From positions 2,480,001 to 2,544,000 of the forward strand of contig NZ_JAROCG010000001.1 of the NCBI RefSeq assembly GCF_030433645.1: a DNA stretch of 64,000 nt. Direction: 5' to 3'. Made by a program: the position numbers and the translations under genes. Below, in pieces: positions 9,821 through 18,453 of the stretch. Source of the stretch: Arthrobacter burdickii. Its GTDB lineage: Bacteria; Actinomycetota; Actinomycetes; Actinomycetales; Micrococcaceae. Position 1 is the first letter of the stretch; every line of letters begins with the position of its first letter. The notes beneath the pieces were generated by a model. The model was not told where the DNA came from. It made no database searches and was given only the letters and a program-made list of their open reading frames with translations.

Positions 9821-10102
9821 TCAGCTGTCGAAGCCCAGGGTGAACGCGGCGTCGAGGTCGTGCTGGGAGTAGGAACGGAAGGCGATCTGCGTCGTCGTCG
9901 AGCGGACGCCGTCGACCTTGGAAAGGCGGTCGGCGATGACGTCCGCGAGGTCCTCATGGCGGCTCACGCGCGCGATGGCGATCAGGTCCCATTCACCGGT
10001 GACGGAGTAGACCTCGCTGATGCCCTCGATCTCCGAGATGGCCTGGGCGCTCTCGGGAATGCGCGACGCGTCGGTCTGGATGAGGACGAATGCGGTGATC
10101 AT
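9821..10102 (-). CDS. Stand-alone Lrp/AsnC ligand-binding (RAM) domain protein
   Basis: 93 residues that correspond only to the effector-binding alpha/beta-sandwich of Lrp/AsnC regulators. The N-terminal helix-turn-helix is absent. The pattern VYSVTGEWDLIAIARVSRHEDLA is typical of the family. Such proteins form ring oligomers and bind amino acids, possibly acting together with full-length Lrp proteins. It follows trpD in convergent orientation, so an amino-acid link is plausible but unproven. Confidence 0.85.
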   Translation of the reverse strand: MITAFVLIQTDASRIPESAQAISEIEGISEVYSVTGEWDLIAIARVSRHEDLADVIADRLSKVDGVRSTTTQIAFRSYSQHDLDAAFTLGFDS

Positions 10103-10141
10103 GGCGTGCCTTTCAGGAGGGGGCGGGGACTCGGATCTACG

Positions 10142-10561
10142 CTACCGGTTTCCGCGGCGTCGCCTGATCCAGCGCACGACGGCGCGGGGCAGGAGGAGGA
10201 ACGCGCCGAGGACGAGCAGGGTGACGACCTGGAAGCTCAGGGCCACCCCGCCGCCGGACAGTGCCCGCAGCGCGAGGCCGCCGATGACGGTGCCCAGCCA
10301 CAGGACCAGCCCGGTGGGCCGCAGGGCGGCGGGGGAGCGCCAGGCCCGGACCGCGAGGGCCGACAGCGCATACGCGACGAGGAACGGCCAGGCCGTCTCC
10401 AGGACACCGGCCACGGTAACGCCGTGCTCGTGGGTGCGGCGCCCCGAAGCGGCGAAGGCGAGGATCAGGACGACGTCGGCGGCTCCCCAGGCGGCAGGTA
10501 CGGCACGGGAACGCTCCCGTACCTGCTCGACCGGAGGAGGGACAGGGTCGGGGCGGGGCAT
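10142..10561 (-). CDS. DUF3054 family membrane protein
   Basis: 139 residues with four hydrophobic segments and a basic C-terminus (RWIRRRRGNR). The stretch GLVLWLGTVIGGLALRALSG matches the core of DUF3054 proteins, actinobacterial membrane proteins of unknown function. ATG 10561 is chosen; the frame is open far upstream but overlaps the neighbouring VOC gene. A 10-bp inverted repeat, GCAGGTACGG, sits inside the early coding region (10494-10526). It lies 39 bp from the Lrp-like gene on the same strand. Confidence 0.8.
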   Translation of the reverse strand: MPRPDPVPPPVEQVRERSRAVPAAWGAADVVLILAFAASGRRTHEHGVTVAGVLETAWPFLVAYALSALAVRAWRSPAALRPTGLVLWLGTVIGGLALRALSGGGVALSFQVVTLLVLGAFLLLPRAVVRWIRRRRGNR

Positions 10562-10654
10562 GGAACCAGCGTAGTGGTTGTCGCCGTCCTGCCCGTGGAC
10601 TAGATTCGGGCACCAGCCGGCGCTCCAGCGCGGCACGAGCAAAGGACACCTCCG

Positions 10655-11119
10655 ATGGGATCGATAACCCCGTGCCTCTGGTTCGACAGCCAGGCCGAGG
10701 AAGCCGCTCAGCTGTACACATCGGTCGTGAGGAACTCCCGCATCGTCGACGTCTCCCGCGCCGGGCAGGGACCGGATGATCCGGCGCTGACGGTGTCGTT
10801 CGACCTGGACGGCCAATCGTTCGTCGCCCTGAACGGGGGCCCCGAGTTTTCCTTCACGGAAGCGGTGTCCTTCCAGATCGCCTGCGCGGACCAGGCGGAG
10901 GTCGACCACTACTGGACCGCGCTGACCGAGGGCGGCGAGGAGAGCCGGTGCGGCTGGCTTAAGGACCGGTTCGGACTCTCGTGGCAGATTGTTCCGACCG
11001 TGCTGCCCGGACTGATCGGAGGCGAGGACGCCGCGGGCGCCCAGCGCGCCCTCGAGGCCATGCTGGGCATGCGGAAGCTGGACATCGCAGCCCTTGAAGC
11101 CGCCTATCGGGGCGACTGA
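10655..11119 (+). CDS. VOC superfamily protein, PhnB-like
   Basis: 154 residues with a single glyoxalase-like fold of the PhnB subgroup, often labelled 3-demethylubiquinone methyltransferase-like. Typical patches are PCLWFDSQAEEAAQLYTSV at the start and CGWLKDRFGLSWQIVPTVL near residue 105. Biochemical role unknown; these proteins are small cytoplasmic dimers. Convergent with the following gene (1-bp gap). Confidence 0.88.
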   Translation: MGSITPCLWFDSQAEEAAQLYTSVVRNSRIVDVSRAGQGPDDPALTVSFDLDGQSFVALNGGPEFSFTEAVSFQIACADQAEVDHYWTALTEGGEESRCGWLKDRFGLSWQIVPTVLPGLIGGEDAAGAQRALEAMLGMRKLDIAALEAAYRGD

Positions 11120-11120
11120 T

Positions 11121-11714
11121 CTATCGTCCGGCCTCATCCCGCGGGTCCAGCAGCGGTTCGAGCAGTGCGGCCCGGAGTTCGGGCCTGAGGCCGACCTCGT
11201 CGTCGACGTCCGACCCCAGCGCCTGGAGCGTCCGGCTGAGGTAATTGCGCGCAGCCGCGGCAAGGACGATCTGCACGATCTCCTCGTCGCTGAATCCTTC
11301 GTTGCGGAGCACCTGTGTGTCCGCATCGGTCATCGAGGAGGAGTTCCTGCTGAGTTTCTCCGCGAACGCCATCATCGCGACGTCGGACGACGGCAGCCCG
11401 GCGGTGCGGTAGTCGCGGGCGATCCCTATCAGCTGCGCCTCGTCGATCAGCCCGAGGGACTTCCGGCCGTGGGCGAGACGGCAGTGGGGGGAACCGATGC
11501 CGAGTGCGGCGGCAAGTGTCACCAGCTCGTAGCGGCGCTTGTCCATGGGCCCGGCGATAGCGCCGATCAGCTGCTCCCAGGCGTCATACGCCTCCGGATG
11601 CAGTGCCAGCACGCGGGTATGCGGCGCAACGTAGCCGAATGCCGCGATGTCCTTCCGGTAGATCTCTGCCACTGTTCCGGACGCGTCCTGGGGATCGATG
11701 GTGGGGATGATCAT
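11121..11714 (-). CDS. Carboxymuconolactone decarboxylase/AhpD-like protein, one redox Cys missing
   Basis: 197-residue all-helical protein of the peroxidase-related CMD family. The redox motif normally reads CXXCXXXH; here it reads SPHCRLAH, so the first cysteine is serine and a classical disulfide peroxidase cycle is not possible. The start at ATG 11714 has GGAAGG upstream. It points away from the secreted-protein gene at 11901. It may be a structural or lyase-like relative. Confidence 0.82.
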   Translation of the reverse strand: MIIPTIDPQDASGTVAEIYRKDIAAFGYVAPHTRVLALHPEAYDAWEQLIGAIAGPMDKRRYELVTLAAALGIGSPHCRLAHGRKSLGLIDEAQLIGIARDYRTAGLPSSDVAMMAFAEKLSRNSSSMTDADTQVLRNEGFSDEEIVQIVLAAAARNYLSRTLQALGSDVDDEVGLRPELRAALLEPLLDPRDEAGR

Positions 11715-11900
11715 GGCGTGCCACCTTCCGCGGGGACCTCCAGTATGTGCCTCCGCACCGGAGGAGGACACTGCCTCCCGGCACAGCCTGCGCACAGCAT
11801 CGCGAAAGGTGGGCCACAAGCGCGGCAGTGACAGTGGTCCTGGGCCGTGTGGGCCCATCACTGCAACCGCTCGAGACGAGCGGAAGATCGAGGAGACGAA

Positions 11901-12434
11901 ATGATTCAGCGTAGGAAGATCGCATTGGGCGTCAGCGCTGCTGCCCTCGTGGCCGGAGCGAGCCTCGGAGTCACCGGTATGGCCTCTGCGGCAACGACGG
12001 CGACGCCCGAGCCGACGGCCAGCGCGTCGGCCACTCCGGGTGACGAGAACCACGACGGCGGCTTCGGTCGCCACGGCCGCGGCGGAGTCGATACGGCAAG
12101 CCTCGCCGAGAAGCTCGGGGTGGAGGAAACGGCGGTCAGCGACGCGCTGGAGGCCATTCGGGACGAGGCACGGTCCGGGAAAGACGACGGTACCAGGCCT
12201 GATCGGGAGGCGATGCAGGCCGCTCTGGCTGCTTCGCTCGCGGAGGCACTGGGACTGGACGAGTCCACGGTGCAGACCGCCCTGGATGACCTTCGCACCG
12301 AGCAGCAGGAGGAACGGGCCGCTGCCCTTCAGGACCGTCTCGATGCCGCAGTCACGGACGGGTCCCTCACCCGGGCGGAGGCGGACGGTGCGGCCAAGGC
12401 CGTGGAACTCGGCATCATCGGCGGACACCGGTAA
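11901..12434 (+). CDS. Secreted hypothetical protein with helical repeat
   Basis: 177 residues. A Sec signal peptide (residues 1-30: MIQRRK, hydrophobic core, cleavage near ASA-A) is followed by a Thr/Pro/Ser-rich linker and two related helical units, LAEKLGVEETAVSDALEAI and LAEALGLDESTVQTALDDL. A third unit may be present near the C-terminus. The start has GAGGAGACG just upstream. Similar proteins are common in actinobacterial genomes but their role is not known. Confidence 0.85.
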   Translation: MIQRRKIALGVSAAALVAGASLGVTGMASAATTATPEPTASASATPGDENHDGGFGRHGRGGVDTASLAEKLGVEETAVSDALEAIRDEARSGKDDGTRPDREAMQAALAASLAEALGLDESTVQTALDDLRTEQQEERAAALQDRLDAAVTDGSLTRAEADGAAKAVELGIIGGHR

Positions 12435-12483
12435 GCGGAACACCATCGGCTGGTCCTGGAGAGCCCCGCTTCGGACAGCCCGT

Positions 12484-12524
12484 TGCGCACGGCGCCGCCC
12501 TGCCCCTGGTCGGCGCCGTGCGCA
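12484..12524 (+). terminator. Strong hairpin after the secreted protein gene
   Basis: Perfect 14-bp stem, TGCGCACGGCGCCG and its complement, with a 13-nt loop, 50 bp after the stop. A second, imperfect hairpin (arms CCCGGTTCC/GGAACCGGG) follows at about 12529-12573. Confidence 0.65.
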
Positions 12525-12676
12525 CAGGCCCGGTTCCTCGGCAGCCCTGCTGCTGCGGAACCGGGTTGTCCGCATTGCTCCTCCCTGCGGCAGCCCGGCG
12601 ACGTACTCTTTCCTCAGTCGGCGGGAAGCGCAGACCAGCGACCCCGCCCTTGTCGAGAAGCACACGAGGAGCAGCC

Positions 12677-13231
12677 ATGACGACCCTGCAGAACCGCCCC
12701 AGGACAGCGTTGCTCGTCATCGACGTGCAGAACGGTGTCGTCGCCGATGCCTATGACCGCGACGCGGTCGTCGCGAACATCGATGTGCTGGTCGCGAAGG
12801 CACGCACCGCAGGTGTCCCGGTGGTGTGGGTGCAGCACTCGGATGCCGACCTCGAGGTGGGTTCGGATTCCTGGGAACTGGTCCCCGAACTCGAGCGACT
12901 CCCGTCCGAACCGCTCGTGCACAAGAGCTATGGGGACTCGTTCGAGGGAACCGACCTCGAGGATGTCCTCGCAGCGGCAGGCGTCGGTCGGCTGGTGGTA
13001 TCGGGTGCTCAGACCGACGCGTGCATCCGCTCGACCATCCATGGGGCGTTCGTGCGGGGGTACGACGTGACGCTGGTCGGTGACGCCCATACGACCGAGG
13101 ACCAGAGCGCGTGGGGTGCCCCTTCGCCGGACAAGGTCATCGGTCACACCAATCTGTACTGGCAGTACCAGGCCGCCCCCGGCCGGACCGCCGGTGTCGG
13201 CGCGACGGCGGACATCCGTTTTCCGGGCTAG
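12677..13231 (+). CDS. Isochorismatase-like cysteine hydrolase
   Basis: 184 residues of the isochorismatase/nicotinamidase fold. The catalytic triad is visible: Asp in LLVIDVQNG (~residue 17), Lys in LVHKSYGDSF (~83) and Cys in GAQTDACIRST (~118). The substrate cannot be told from sequence; amide or N-carbamoyl hydrolysis is likely. The ATG follows GAGGAGCAGCC. Single-gene unit upstream of a convergent MOSC gene. Confidence 0.9.
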   Translation: MTTLQNRPRTALLVIDVQNGVVADAYDRDAVVANIDVLVAKARTAGVPVVWVQHSDADLEVGSDSWELVPELERLPSEPLVHKSYGDSFEGTDLEDVLAAAGVGRLVVSGAQTDACIRSTIHGAFVRGYDVTLVGDAHTTEDQSAWGAPSPDKVIGHTNLYWQYQAAPGRTAGVGATADIRFPG

Positions 13232-13263
13232 CCGTCCCATCGCCACGTGCGCCCCCGGTCGGG

Positions 13264-13836
13264 TCAGGGGAGCCGGCTCGGCCTCAGCACGGAGGCGCTG
13301 CCGGCCTGCGCGGGGTCCAAGGGGACAGGGCTGACCAGGACCGCCGGTCCGCGGGAGAGGGTCCCGCTGTCGAGTGGGCGGCAGCGCAGCCCGCCCCTGC
13401 CCCGCATCGCCTTATGGGCGCCGGGCGCGAGCATCCTATCCATCCAGGCGCAGGGGTGCGCGTGCCGGCCTCCGTGGAATCCCACGCTCCCCGTCCGTGT
13501 CTCCAGGACGAAGTCCTGCCCGATGAGGGGCGGAAGCTCTGCGCCGCGCAGGACCAGATTGCGGCGGGGCAGCAGGGGATCGAAGGGATCGGCGCCGAGC
13601 TCTGTCGCTATCGCCTCAAGCGACTCGATGGCGAACAGGGTCACCGCGGCATCCATGTGGGCCGCCTTGCCGAAGAAGCGGTCTCCCACGATTCCCTTGC
13701 CCGCGACGACCTCGACGCTGTCGGCGTCCGTGGTCACGACGTCCGCCGCACCATCCCGCGCCCGACCGAAGTAGGCGTGCGCCCCCGACACGAGCAGGTG
13801 CAGGATCTCCACGTCGTACCGGAAGCCGGGCGTCAT
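13264..13836 (-). CDS. MOSC domain protein
   Basis: 190 residues with the MOSC fold (molybdenum cofactor sulfurase C-terminal domain). Motifs include GKGIVGDRFFG near residue 46, FAIESLEAI, PRRNLVLRG and the Cys of HPCAWMD (~130), the conserved cysteine thought to handle activated sulfur. Probably moves sulfur or acts on N-hydroxylated compounds with Moco. The start at 13836 is chosen as the first Met of the conserved domain; the long upstream frame overlaps the LLM gene. Confidence 0.88.
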   Translation of the reverse strand: MTPGFRYDVEILHLLVSGAHAYFGRARDGAADVVTTDADSVEVVAGKGIVGDRFFGKAAHMDAAVTLFAIESLEAIATELGADPFDPLLPRRNLVLRGAELPPLIGQDFVLETRTGSVGFHGGRHAHPCAWMDRMLAPGAHKAMRGRGGLRCRPLDSGTLSRGPAVLVSPVPLDPAQAGSASVLRPSRLP

Positions 13837-13972
13837 GCCCCCACGGTATCCGGTCGTAGCACTCCAGTTCGCCTCGATAGCCCCCGGCACCGGTTCACTC
13901 CGGCCGACAGTCCTCCCGAGGACGGAAACGGCCGGAGGTGTCTCGGACAGGTCGTCGGGGTGGACATTCCAC

Positions 13973-15412
13973 CTAGGCGAAGGAGGGGGTCGCGGGCTCG
14001 ACGCCGCTGGCATCGAGGGTGCCGGCCCCCGGACCGAGGTGGGCGCCGTTGCGGTACCGCGCACCGGGGTGCTGGTCGAACAGCCTCGTGTTCCCCGGGC
14101 CGAACAGGCGCTCGCGGAGGGTCGACTCCTCATAGGACGTCCGGTACAGGCCTCGTCGCTGGAGTTCGGGGATGACGAGTTCGATGAAGTCCTCGGCGGT
14201 GCCGGGCGTGAGGAACTGCCGTAGGTTGAATCCGTCGAGGTCCGTGCCCTCGACCCACCGCTCGATCTCGTCGGCGACCTCGCCGGGAGTGCCGATGGCG
14301 ACGAAGGGACCGCGGTCGAACCTCGTGATGCTTTCCAGTGCCTGCCCGACCGTCGTCCCCGGCCGATGGTGCCGGTTGCTGGGCTGCTTGTCCCAGCCGG
14401 GGCGGTCTTCCCGCGCGAGGATGTCGTCGATGACCTCGTCCGGCCGGTAGGCAGCGAGGTCGATGCCGTCACCACCGGCGTGCGCGAGGTAGCCCTCGGC
14501 ACTGGAGAGTCGCCGGTACTCCTCCGCCTTGCGCTGTGCCTCCTTGTGGGTCCTGCCGACGATGACGACGGCCCCGGCGAAAGCCTTGATGTGGCCGGCT
14601 TCCCGGCCGTTCTGGACTGCCAGCCTGCGCAGGTCCTGGACGTTCTCGCGGTACGCCGCCGCGTCGCGTCCGCCGACGAAGACGCCCTCGGCGTGCTTGG
14701 CCGCGAACGCCTTCCCCGCCGTCGAACTGCCGGCCTGGAACAGGACCGGCGTGCGCTGGAGGGACGGTGCGCTGAGGTGGGGACCGGCGACGGAGAAGTT
14801 CGGGCCACGGTGGTTGATGTAGCGGACCTTGGACGGGTCGGTATAGACCCGCCGATCACGGTCCTCGATCACCGCGTCGTCGTCCCAGGACCCTTCCCAC
14901 AGCTTGTACAGCACATCGAGGTACTCGTCGGCGATGGCGTAGCGCTGGTCGTGCTCCACTTCGTCGGCCAGTCCGAAGTTGCGGGCCGCGTTGGGGAGGT
15001 ACGACGTGACGATGTTCCAGCCGAACCGGCCCTTGGTGAGGTGGTCCAGCGTCGAGGCCCTGCGGGCGAAGGCGAACGGCGGCTCGTAGGTGGTGGAGAA
15101 GGTTGCGGCGAAGCCGAGATGCCTGGTGACCGCAGCCATCGCCGGGATGACCAGCAGGGGGTCGTTGCTCGGGATCTGGACGGCTTCCCGGAGGGCCGTC
15201 TCGGGGCCGTTGCGGTAGCCGTCGTAGGTGCCGATCACGTCGGCGAGGAACACGCTGTCGAAGAGCCCTGCCTCGAGCATCCTCGCAGTCTCCGTCCAGA
15301 AGTCGAGATCGTTGAAGCGGTGCCGGTTGTTCTCGGGGTGGACCCAGAGGCCGTGGGAGATGTGGCCCACGCAGTTCATCTCGAAGAGGTTGAAGGCGAT
15401 CTGACGTGTCAT
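13973..15412 (-). CDS. LLM-class flavin monooxygenase, NtaA/SnaA/DszA family
   Basis: 479-residue FMN-dependent monooxygenase of the luciferase-like superfamily. The family patterns are clear: HISHGLWVHPENNRHRFND at the start, GRFGWNIVTSYLPNAARNFG near residue 135, and a C-terminal GTPGEVADEIERWVE. Homologues desulfurise organosulfur compounds or oxidise nitrilotriacetate and streptogramins; the exact substrate is unclear. The start at 15412 has GAAAGGACC upstream and overlaps the end of an open frame coming from upstream (ATGA). No flavin reductase lies beside it. Confidence 0.93.
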   Translation of the reverse strand: MTRQIAFNLFEMNCVGHISHGLWVHPENNRHRFNDLDFWTETARMLEAGLFDSVFLADVIGTYDGYRNGPETALREAVQIPSNDPLLVIPAMAAVTRHLGFAATFSTTYEPPFAFARRASTLDHLTKGRFGWNIVTSYLPNAARNFGLADEVEHDQRYAIADEYLDVLYKLWEGSWDDDAVIEDRDRRVYTDPSKVRYINHRGPNFSVAGPHLSAPSLQRTPVLFQAGSSTAGKAFAAKHAEGVFVGGRDAAAYRENVQDLRRLAVQNGREAGHIKAFAGAVVIVGRTHKEAQRKAEEYRRLSSAEGYLAHAGGDGIDLAAYRPDEVIDDILAREDRPGWDKQPSNRHHRPGTTVGQALESITRFDRGPFVAIGTPGEVADEIERWVEGTDLDGFNLRQFLTPGTAEDFIELVIPELQRRGLYRTSYEESTLRERLFGPGNTRLFDQHPGARYRNGAHLGPGAGTLDASGVEPATPSFA

Positions 15413-15894
15413 GCGTGGACCTGGTCCTTTCGGAAGGCGGGAAAACCGGGGAGTAGGAAGCACAGAATGTCCTGGCGCCTGTGCGCGTCGAAAGCGTCGC
15501 CGACCGTGGAGCCGGACGCCTCATGACCAGTACGTCGTTGCGTGAGTCCTGGCACGGCCGGCACACGGTGCGGAAGAGGACCGGACAGCGACAGCAGGAT
15601 CGGCGTCGTCCGGCAGGTGCCTGCTAGGGAACGGTGCGGTGGGCGGTACAGCTCACGGGATAAGCCTTTCGACGTGCTCTTGCCCACGCCGGACCAGCAC
15701 TGTCATGCCGAGGCGAAGGCCGCTTCGTCATCCGAACCACCCAGGAACATGGGGTTGGTGCGCGGTCCAGTCGGAGCTTTGCGACCGCATCTCTTGAAGC
15801 TGGAACGACTATAGGCGGAGAACGGAGCGGTGGGACCAATGAGAAGCGATGTGACCCGTCGTCGGAGCGGCCGTTCCATGCCGTGAACTCCGCG
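15413..15894. other. 482-bp leader/intergenic region of the LLM monooxygenase
   Basis: No confident gene. On the minus strand a frame is open from about 15687 and ends with a stop overlapping the monooxygenase start. Its last 30 codons include DILCFLLPGFPAFRKDQVHA, but the upstream part looks non-coding. It could hold a regulatory leader peptide; nothing is proven. Confidence 0.3.
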
Positions 15895-16320
15895 TCAGCC
15901 GATGTCCACCGTGCCGTCCTCACCGATATGCCAGCCCGGATTGTGGGCGATCTCCCAGACGATGCCGTTCGGATCGCGCACGAGTGCGTGGAAGATGCCC
16001 CCGAAAGCGCCGTCCCGGGGCTCCTGCAAGATGGTCGCGCCCGCAGCCGCCATCGCCGAGACGAGCTGGTCAACGTCGGCAGGACTGCCGACGTTGTGGG
16101 ACAGCGTCACCCCGGACGGCGCGGGTCTGGCATCGAGTCCGGCGTCCTGGGCGAACTTGTCATCGAGGAACAGCCCCAGCAGCAGGCCGGGTGCCACCTG
16201 GTAGAAGATGATCTCGCCCGGAACATCCAGTGCCGGCGTCCAGCCCAGCGTCCGGTAGAACGACCGTCCCGCATCGAGGTCCCGCGTGGCGACGGTGATG
16301 AAGTGCAGCTGTTGGTCCAT
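15895..16320 (-). CDS. VOC (glyoxalase/bleomycin-resistance-like) protein
   Basis: 141 residues with a tandem beta-alpha-beta-beta-beta VOC fold. Features are HFITVATRDLDAGRSFYRTLGW at the start and a typical ending, HALVRDPNGIVWEIAHNPGW. Metal-ligand positions (an early His and a late Glu in VWEI) are present, but substrate prediction is not possible. Divergent from the TetR gene at 16472. Confidence 0.88.
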   Translation of the reverse strand: MDQQLHFITVATRDLDAGRSFYRTLGWTPALDVPGEIIFYQVAPGLLLGLFLDDKFAQDAGLDARPAPSGVTLSHNVGSPADVDQLVSAMAAAGATILQEPRDGAFGGIFHALVRDPNGIVWEIAHNPGWHIGEDGTVDIG

Positions 16321-16471
16321 GGCGAGAGCGTAGCCGCGCGACGGCTGTCCGGTGAGTGTGCGCAGCCATGGACTTCCGCATGCGGTGCGGTTGCCCCTGC
16401 GGCCGTTCCAGGCGCGACCGCTCTGCCGCCGGTTGTCCGGCTGCTACTTTGGGCCTAAAAGGAGACCGTCA

Positions 16472-17089
16472 ATGCCGCGCCCCCGATCCACCCTCCTGTC
16501 CGTCGAACTGATCGTCGAGGCAGCACTGAAGCTCGTCGACGAGACGGGCGACTTCAGCTTCCCCAGGATCGCCCGCGAGCTCGGCGTCAGTCAGTCCTCG
16601 CTCTACAACCGGATCTCCAGCCGCGAACACATCGTGGAACTCCTCCGCGCCCACCTCTTCACCTCGAATCCCACGCCGTCGACCACTGACGCCCCGTGGG
16701 ACGAGGCGCTGCGCATGCTCATCCGCGGGTATCGCGACTGCTTCGCTCCGCACCCCAGACTGGTACCCCTGCTGGTGACCCAAACGGTGAGGGCGGCCGA
16801 GGTGATCGCCATGTACGAGGATCTGACGCTCGCCCTGGAACGGTCCGGCCTCGACGCCGCCGACGTCGCTCCGGCCCTCTCGCTGGTCGACTACTTCGCC
16901 CTGGGTGCGGCACTCGACTTCACTGCCCCCGAGGAGGTCTGGGGGCCGGAACCCGAGAAGTACCCGGCCCTGACGAGGGCGGTCCGATCCAGCCCGTCGG
17001 CGCCGGAGCGGGTCGAGCGCGCCTTCGAGTTCGGCCTCGAGGCACTGATCGCCGGCATCGCAACACGGGTGAAACACAAAGTTAACTGA
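16472..17089 (+). CDS. TetR-family regulator (upstream of MFS/amidohydrolase genes)
   Basis: 205 residues. The N-terminal helix-turn-helix (residues ~10-55) includes FPRIARELGVSQSSLYNRI, and a helical ligand-binding domain follows. The ATG follows AAAAGGAG. The likely target is the 19-bp palindrome 17136-17154 just downstream, ahead of the MFS and amidohydrolase genes on the same strand. The regulator probably represses those genes until a substrate appears; this is inferred from gene order and the operator. Confidence 0.92.
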   Translation: MPRPRSTLLSVELIVEAALKLVDETGDFSFPRIARELGVSQSSLYNRISSREHIVELLRAHLFTSNPTPSTTDAPWDEALRMLIRGYRDCFAPHPRLVPLLVTQTVRAAEVIAMYEDLTLALERSGLDAADVAPALSLVDYFALGAALDFTAPEEVWGPEPEKYPALTRAVRSSPSAPERVERAFEFGLEALIAGIATRVKHKVN

Positions 17090-17135
17090 AAGGCTTTCAA
17101 AAACTATTGCTCGGGGGGCCCCTCGCCCCGATACT

Positions 17136-17154
17136 AAATGAACGCCGTTCATTT
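17136..17154. promoter_or_regulatory. TetR-type operator before the MFS gene
   Basis: Perfect palindrome: AAATGAACG, one central C, CGTTCATTT. It overlaps a weak promoter (TTGCTC at 17107, TACTAA at 17132) and lies 29 bp before the MFS start. Size and symmetry are typical of TetR-family operators. Confidence 0.85.
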
Positions 17155-17182
17155 GGAGTGGCGGCCATCACACTCTCAATGA

Positions 17183-18436
17183 ATGGAGCACGCCGTGGGA
17201 AGAACGCCTGCACAACCCGACGCCACCGTCAGGGTTCCACTGACGGCCTCCCGGGCCATCTCCACCTTCGGGATCACGGTCGTAGGATTCATGACCGCGA
17301 ATCTGGTCCCCGTCATGATCGTCGCGCTGGCCGACCTGGGGTTCACCCCGACCGGAGCGGGCACACTCATGACGGCCTGCCTGCTCCTGTCCGCCCTTGC
17401 CTGCCTGGCTACCTCCCGTTGGACCGCCCTCGGCGGCCGCTATGTAGTCGCGCGGGCGGGTCTGGCACTCACGGCCCTGGGGTTCGGTGCGGCCGCCCTG
17501 GTCGCCGAGCCTACGATCGCCGCGGCCGGGATCATCGTCGGCGGCATCGGCGGTGGCGGCGCAGTCGCTGCAGGCGGAGCCGCCCTTGCTGCGTTGCGTG
17601 ATCCTGACCGTGCATCGGGTATCAGCGGATTCGCCAACAGGGCCATTGTCGCCGTCGTGCTGTTCATCATCCCCGTCGTCGGCCTGGGCATGGCGAGCGC
17701 TTTCGGCATCCTGGCATGCCTGGCGCTTGCGGCGCTCGTGACCACGGGGTGGCTGCCGGATCGTCCGGCCGCCACACCGCACGGCAGCATCGGCCGCTCG
17801 GCGTCTCCCGTCGACAGCCCACGAAGCGTGACCATCGCCGGCGTCGTGCTCCTTGCCTGTTTCGCTATGTGGGCACTGGGCGAGGACTCGCTCTGGGCCG
17901 TCGCAGCAGTGATGGGGGCAGAGCAAGCCGGGCTCGATGAAGCAGGAATGGGCCTGGTACTGAGCCTTTCGACCCTGGGTGGGCTCCTGGCTTCCGCACT
18001 GGTGGGAGTTGCAGGCAAACGACTCGGGCGGACGGTCCCGCTCGCAGTAGCTCTCCTCATCGGTGCGGCGCTGAAGATCGCGTCCGGATTCATCACCGAT
18101 CCCCAGCTGTACCTGGTGGTGATCATCATCTGGAACACCGTCTACATGGTGGCGTTCCTCTATGTCATCGCTATCGCCGCCGCGCTGGATCCAACAGGCC
18201 GCTGGTCGGCTCCCATCCTCGGGGTCTACCTGGTCGGTTCCTCCTTCGCACCCCTCTTCGGCACCGCGGTCTCCTCGGCTCTGGGCTACCCGGCCCTGGG
18301 CATCATTCTCGGCTGCATCACCCTGCTGGTCCTGGGTCCCCTGGTAGTCGTCTCGCGCGAGTCCCTGCGCAGGGAAAAACGTCCCGTGCCGGACGCGACG
18401 CCGGAGACCGATTTCCCCCACGCAGCCATCGCCTGA
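17183..18436 (+). CDS. MFS transporter
   Basis: 417 residues with about 12 membrane helices, glycine- and alanine-rich, and short loops except a cytoplasmic link near residues 195-215. No substrate-specific motif is recognised. GTG 17195 is an alternative start with GGAG at good spacing; ATG 17183 is kept as the longest reading. It follows a TetR operator and is 17 bp upstream of an amidohydrolase gene, so it probably moves the substrate or product of that enzyme. Confidence 0.9.
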   Translation: MEHAVGRTPAQPDATVRVPLTASRAISTFGITVVGFMTANLVPVMIVALADLGFTPTGAGTLMTACLLLSALACLATSRWTALGGRYVVARAGLALTALGFGAAALVAEPTIAAAGIIVGGIGGGGAVAAGGAALAALRDPDRASGISGFANRAIVAVVLFIIPVVGLGMASAFGILACLALAALVTTGWLPDRPAATPHGSIGRSASPVDSPRSVTIAGVVLLACFAMWALGEDSLWAVAAVMGAEQAGLDEAGMGLVLSLSTLGGLLASALVGVAGKRLGRTVPLAVALLIGAALKIASGFITDPQLYLVVIIIWNTVYMVAFLYVIAIAAALDPTGRWSAPILGVYLVGSSFAPLFGTAVSSALGYPALGIILGCITLLVLGPLVVVSRESLRREKRPVPDATPETDFPHAAIA

Positions 18437-18453
18437 CAATAGAACGGATTCTC

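Noticed and set aside
11715-12665. N-terminal extension of the CMD-like gene to 12665
   Set aside because: Would run antisense through the secreted-protein gene at 11901; the conserved domain and ribosome site start at 11714.
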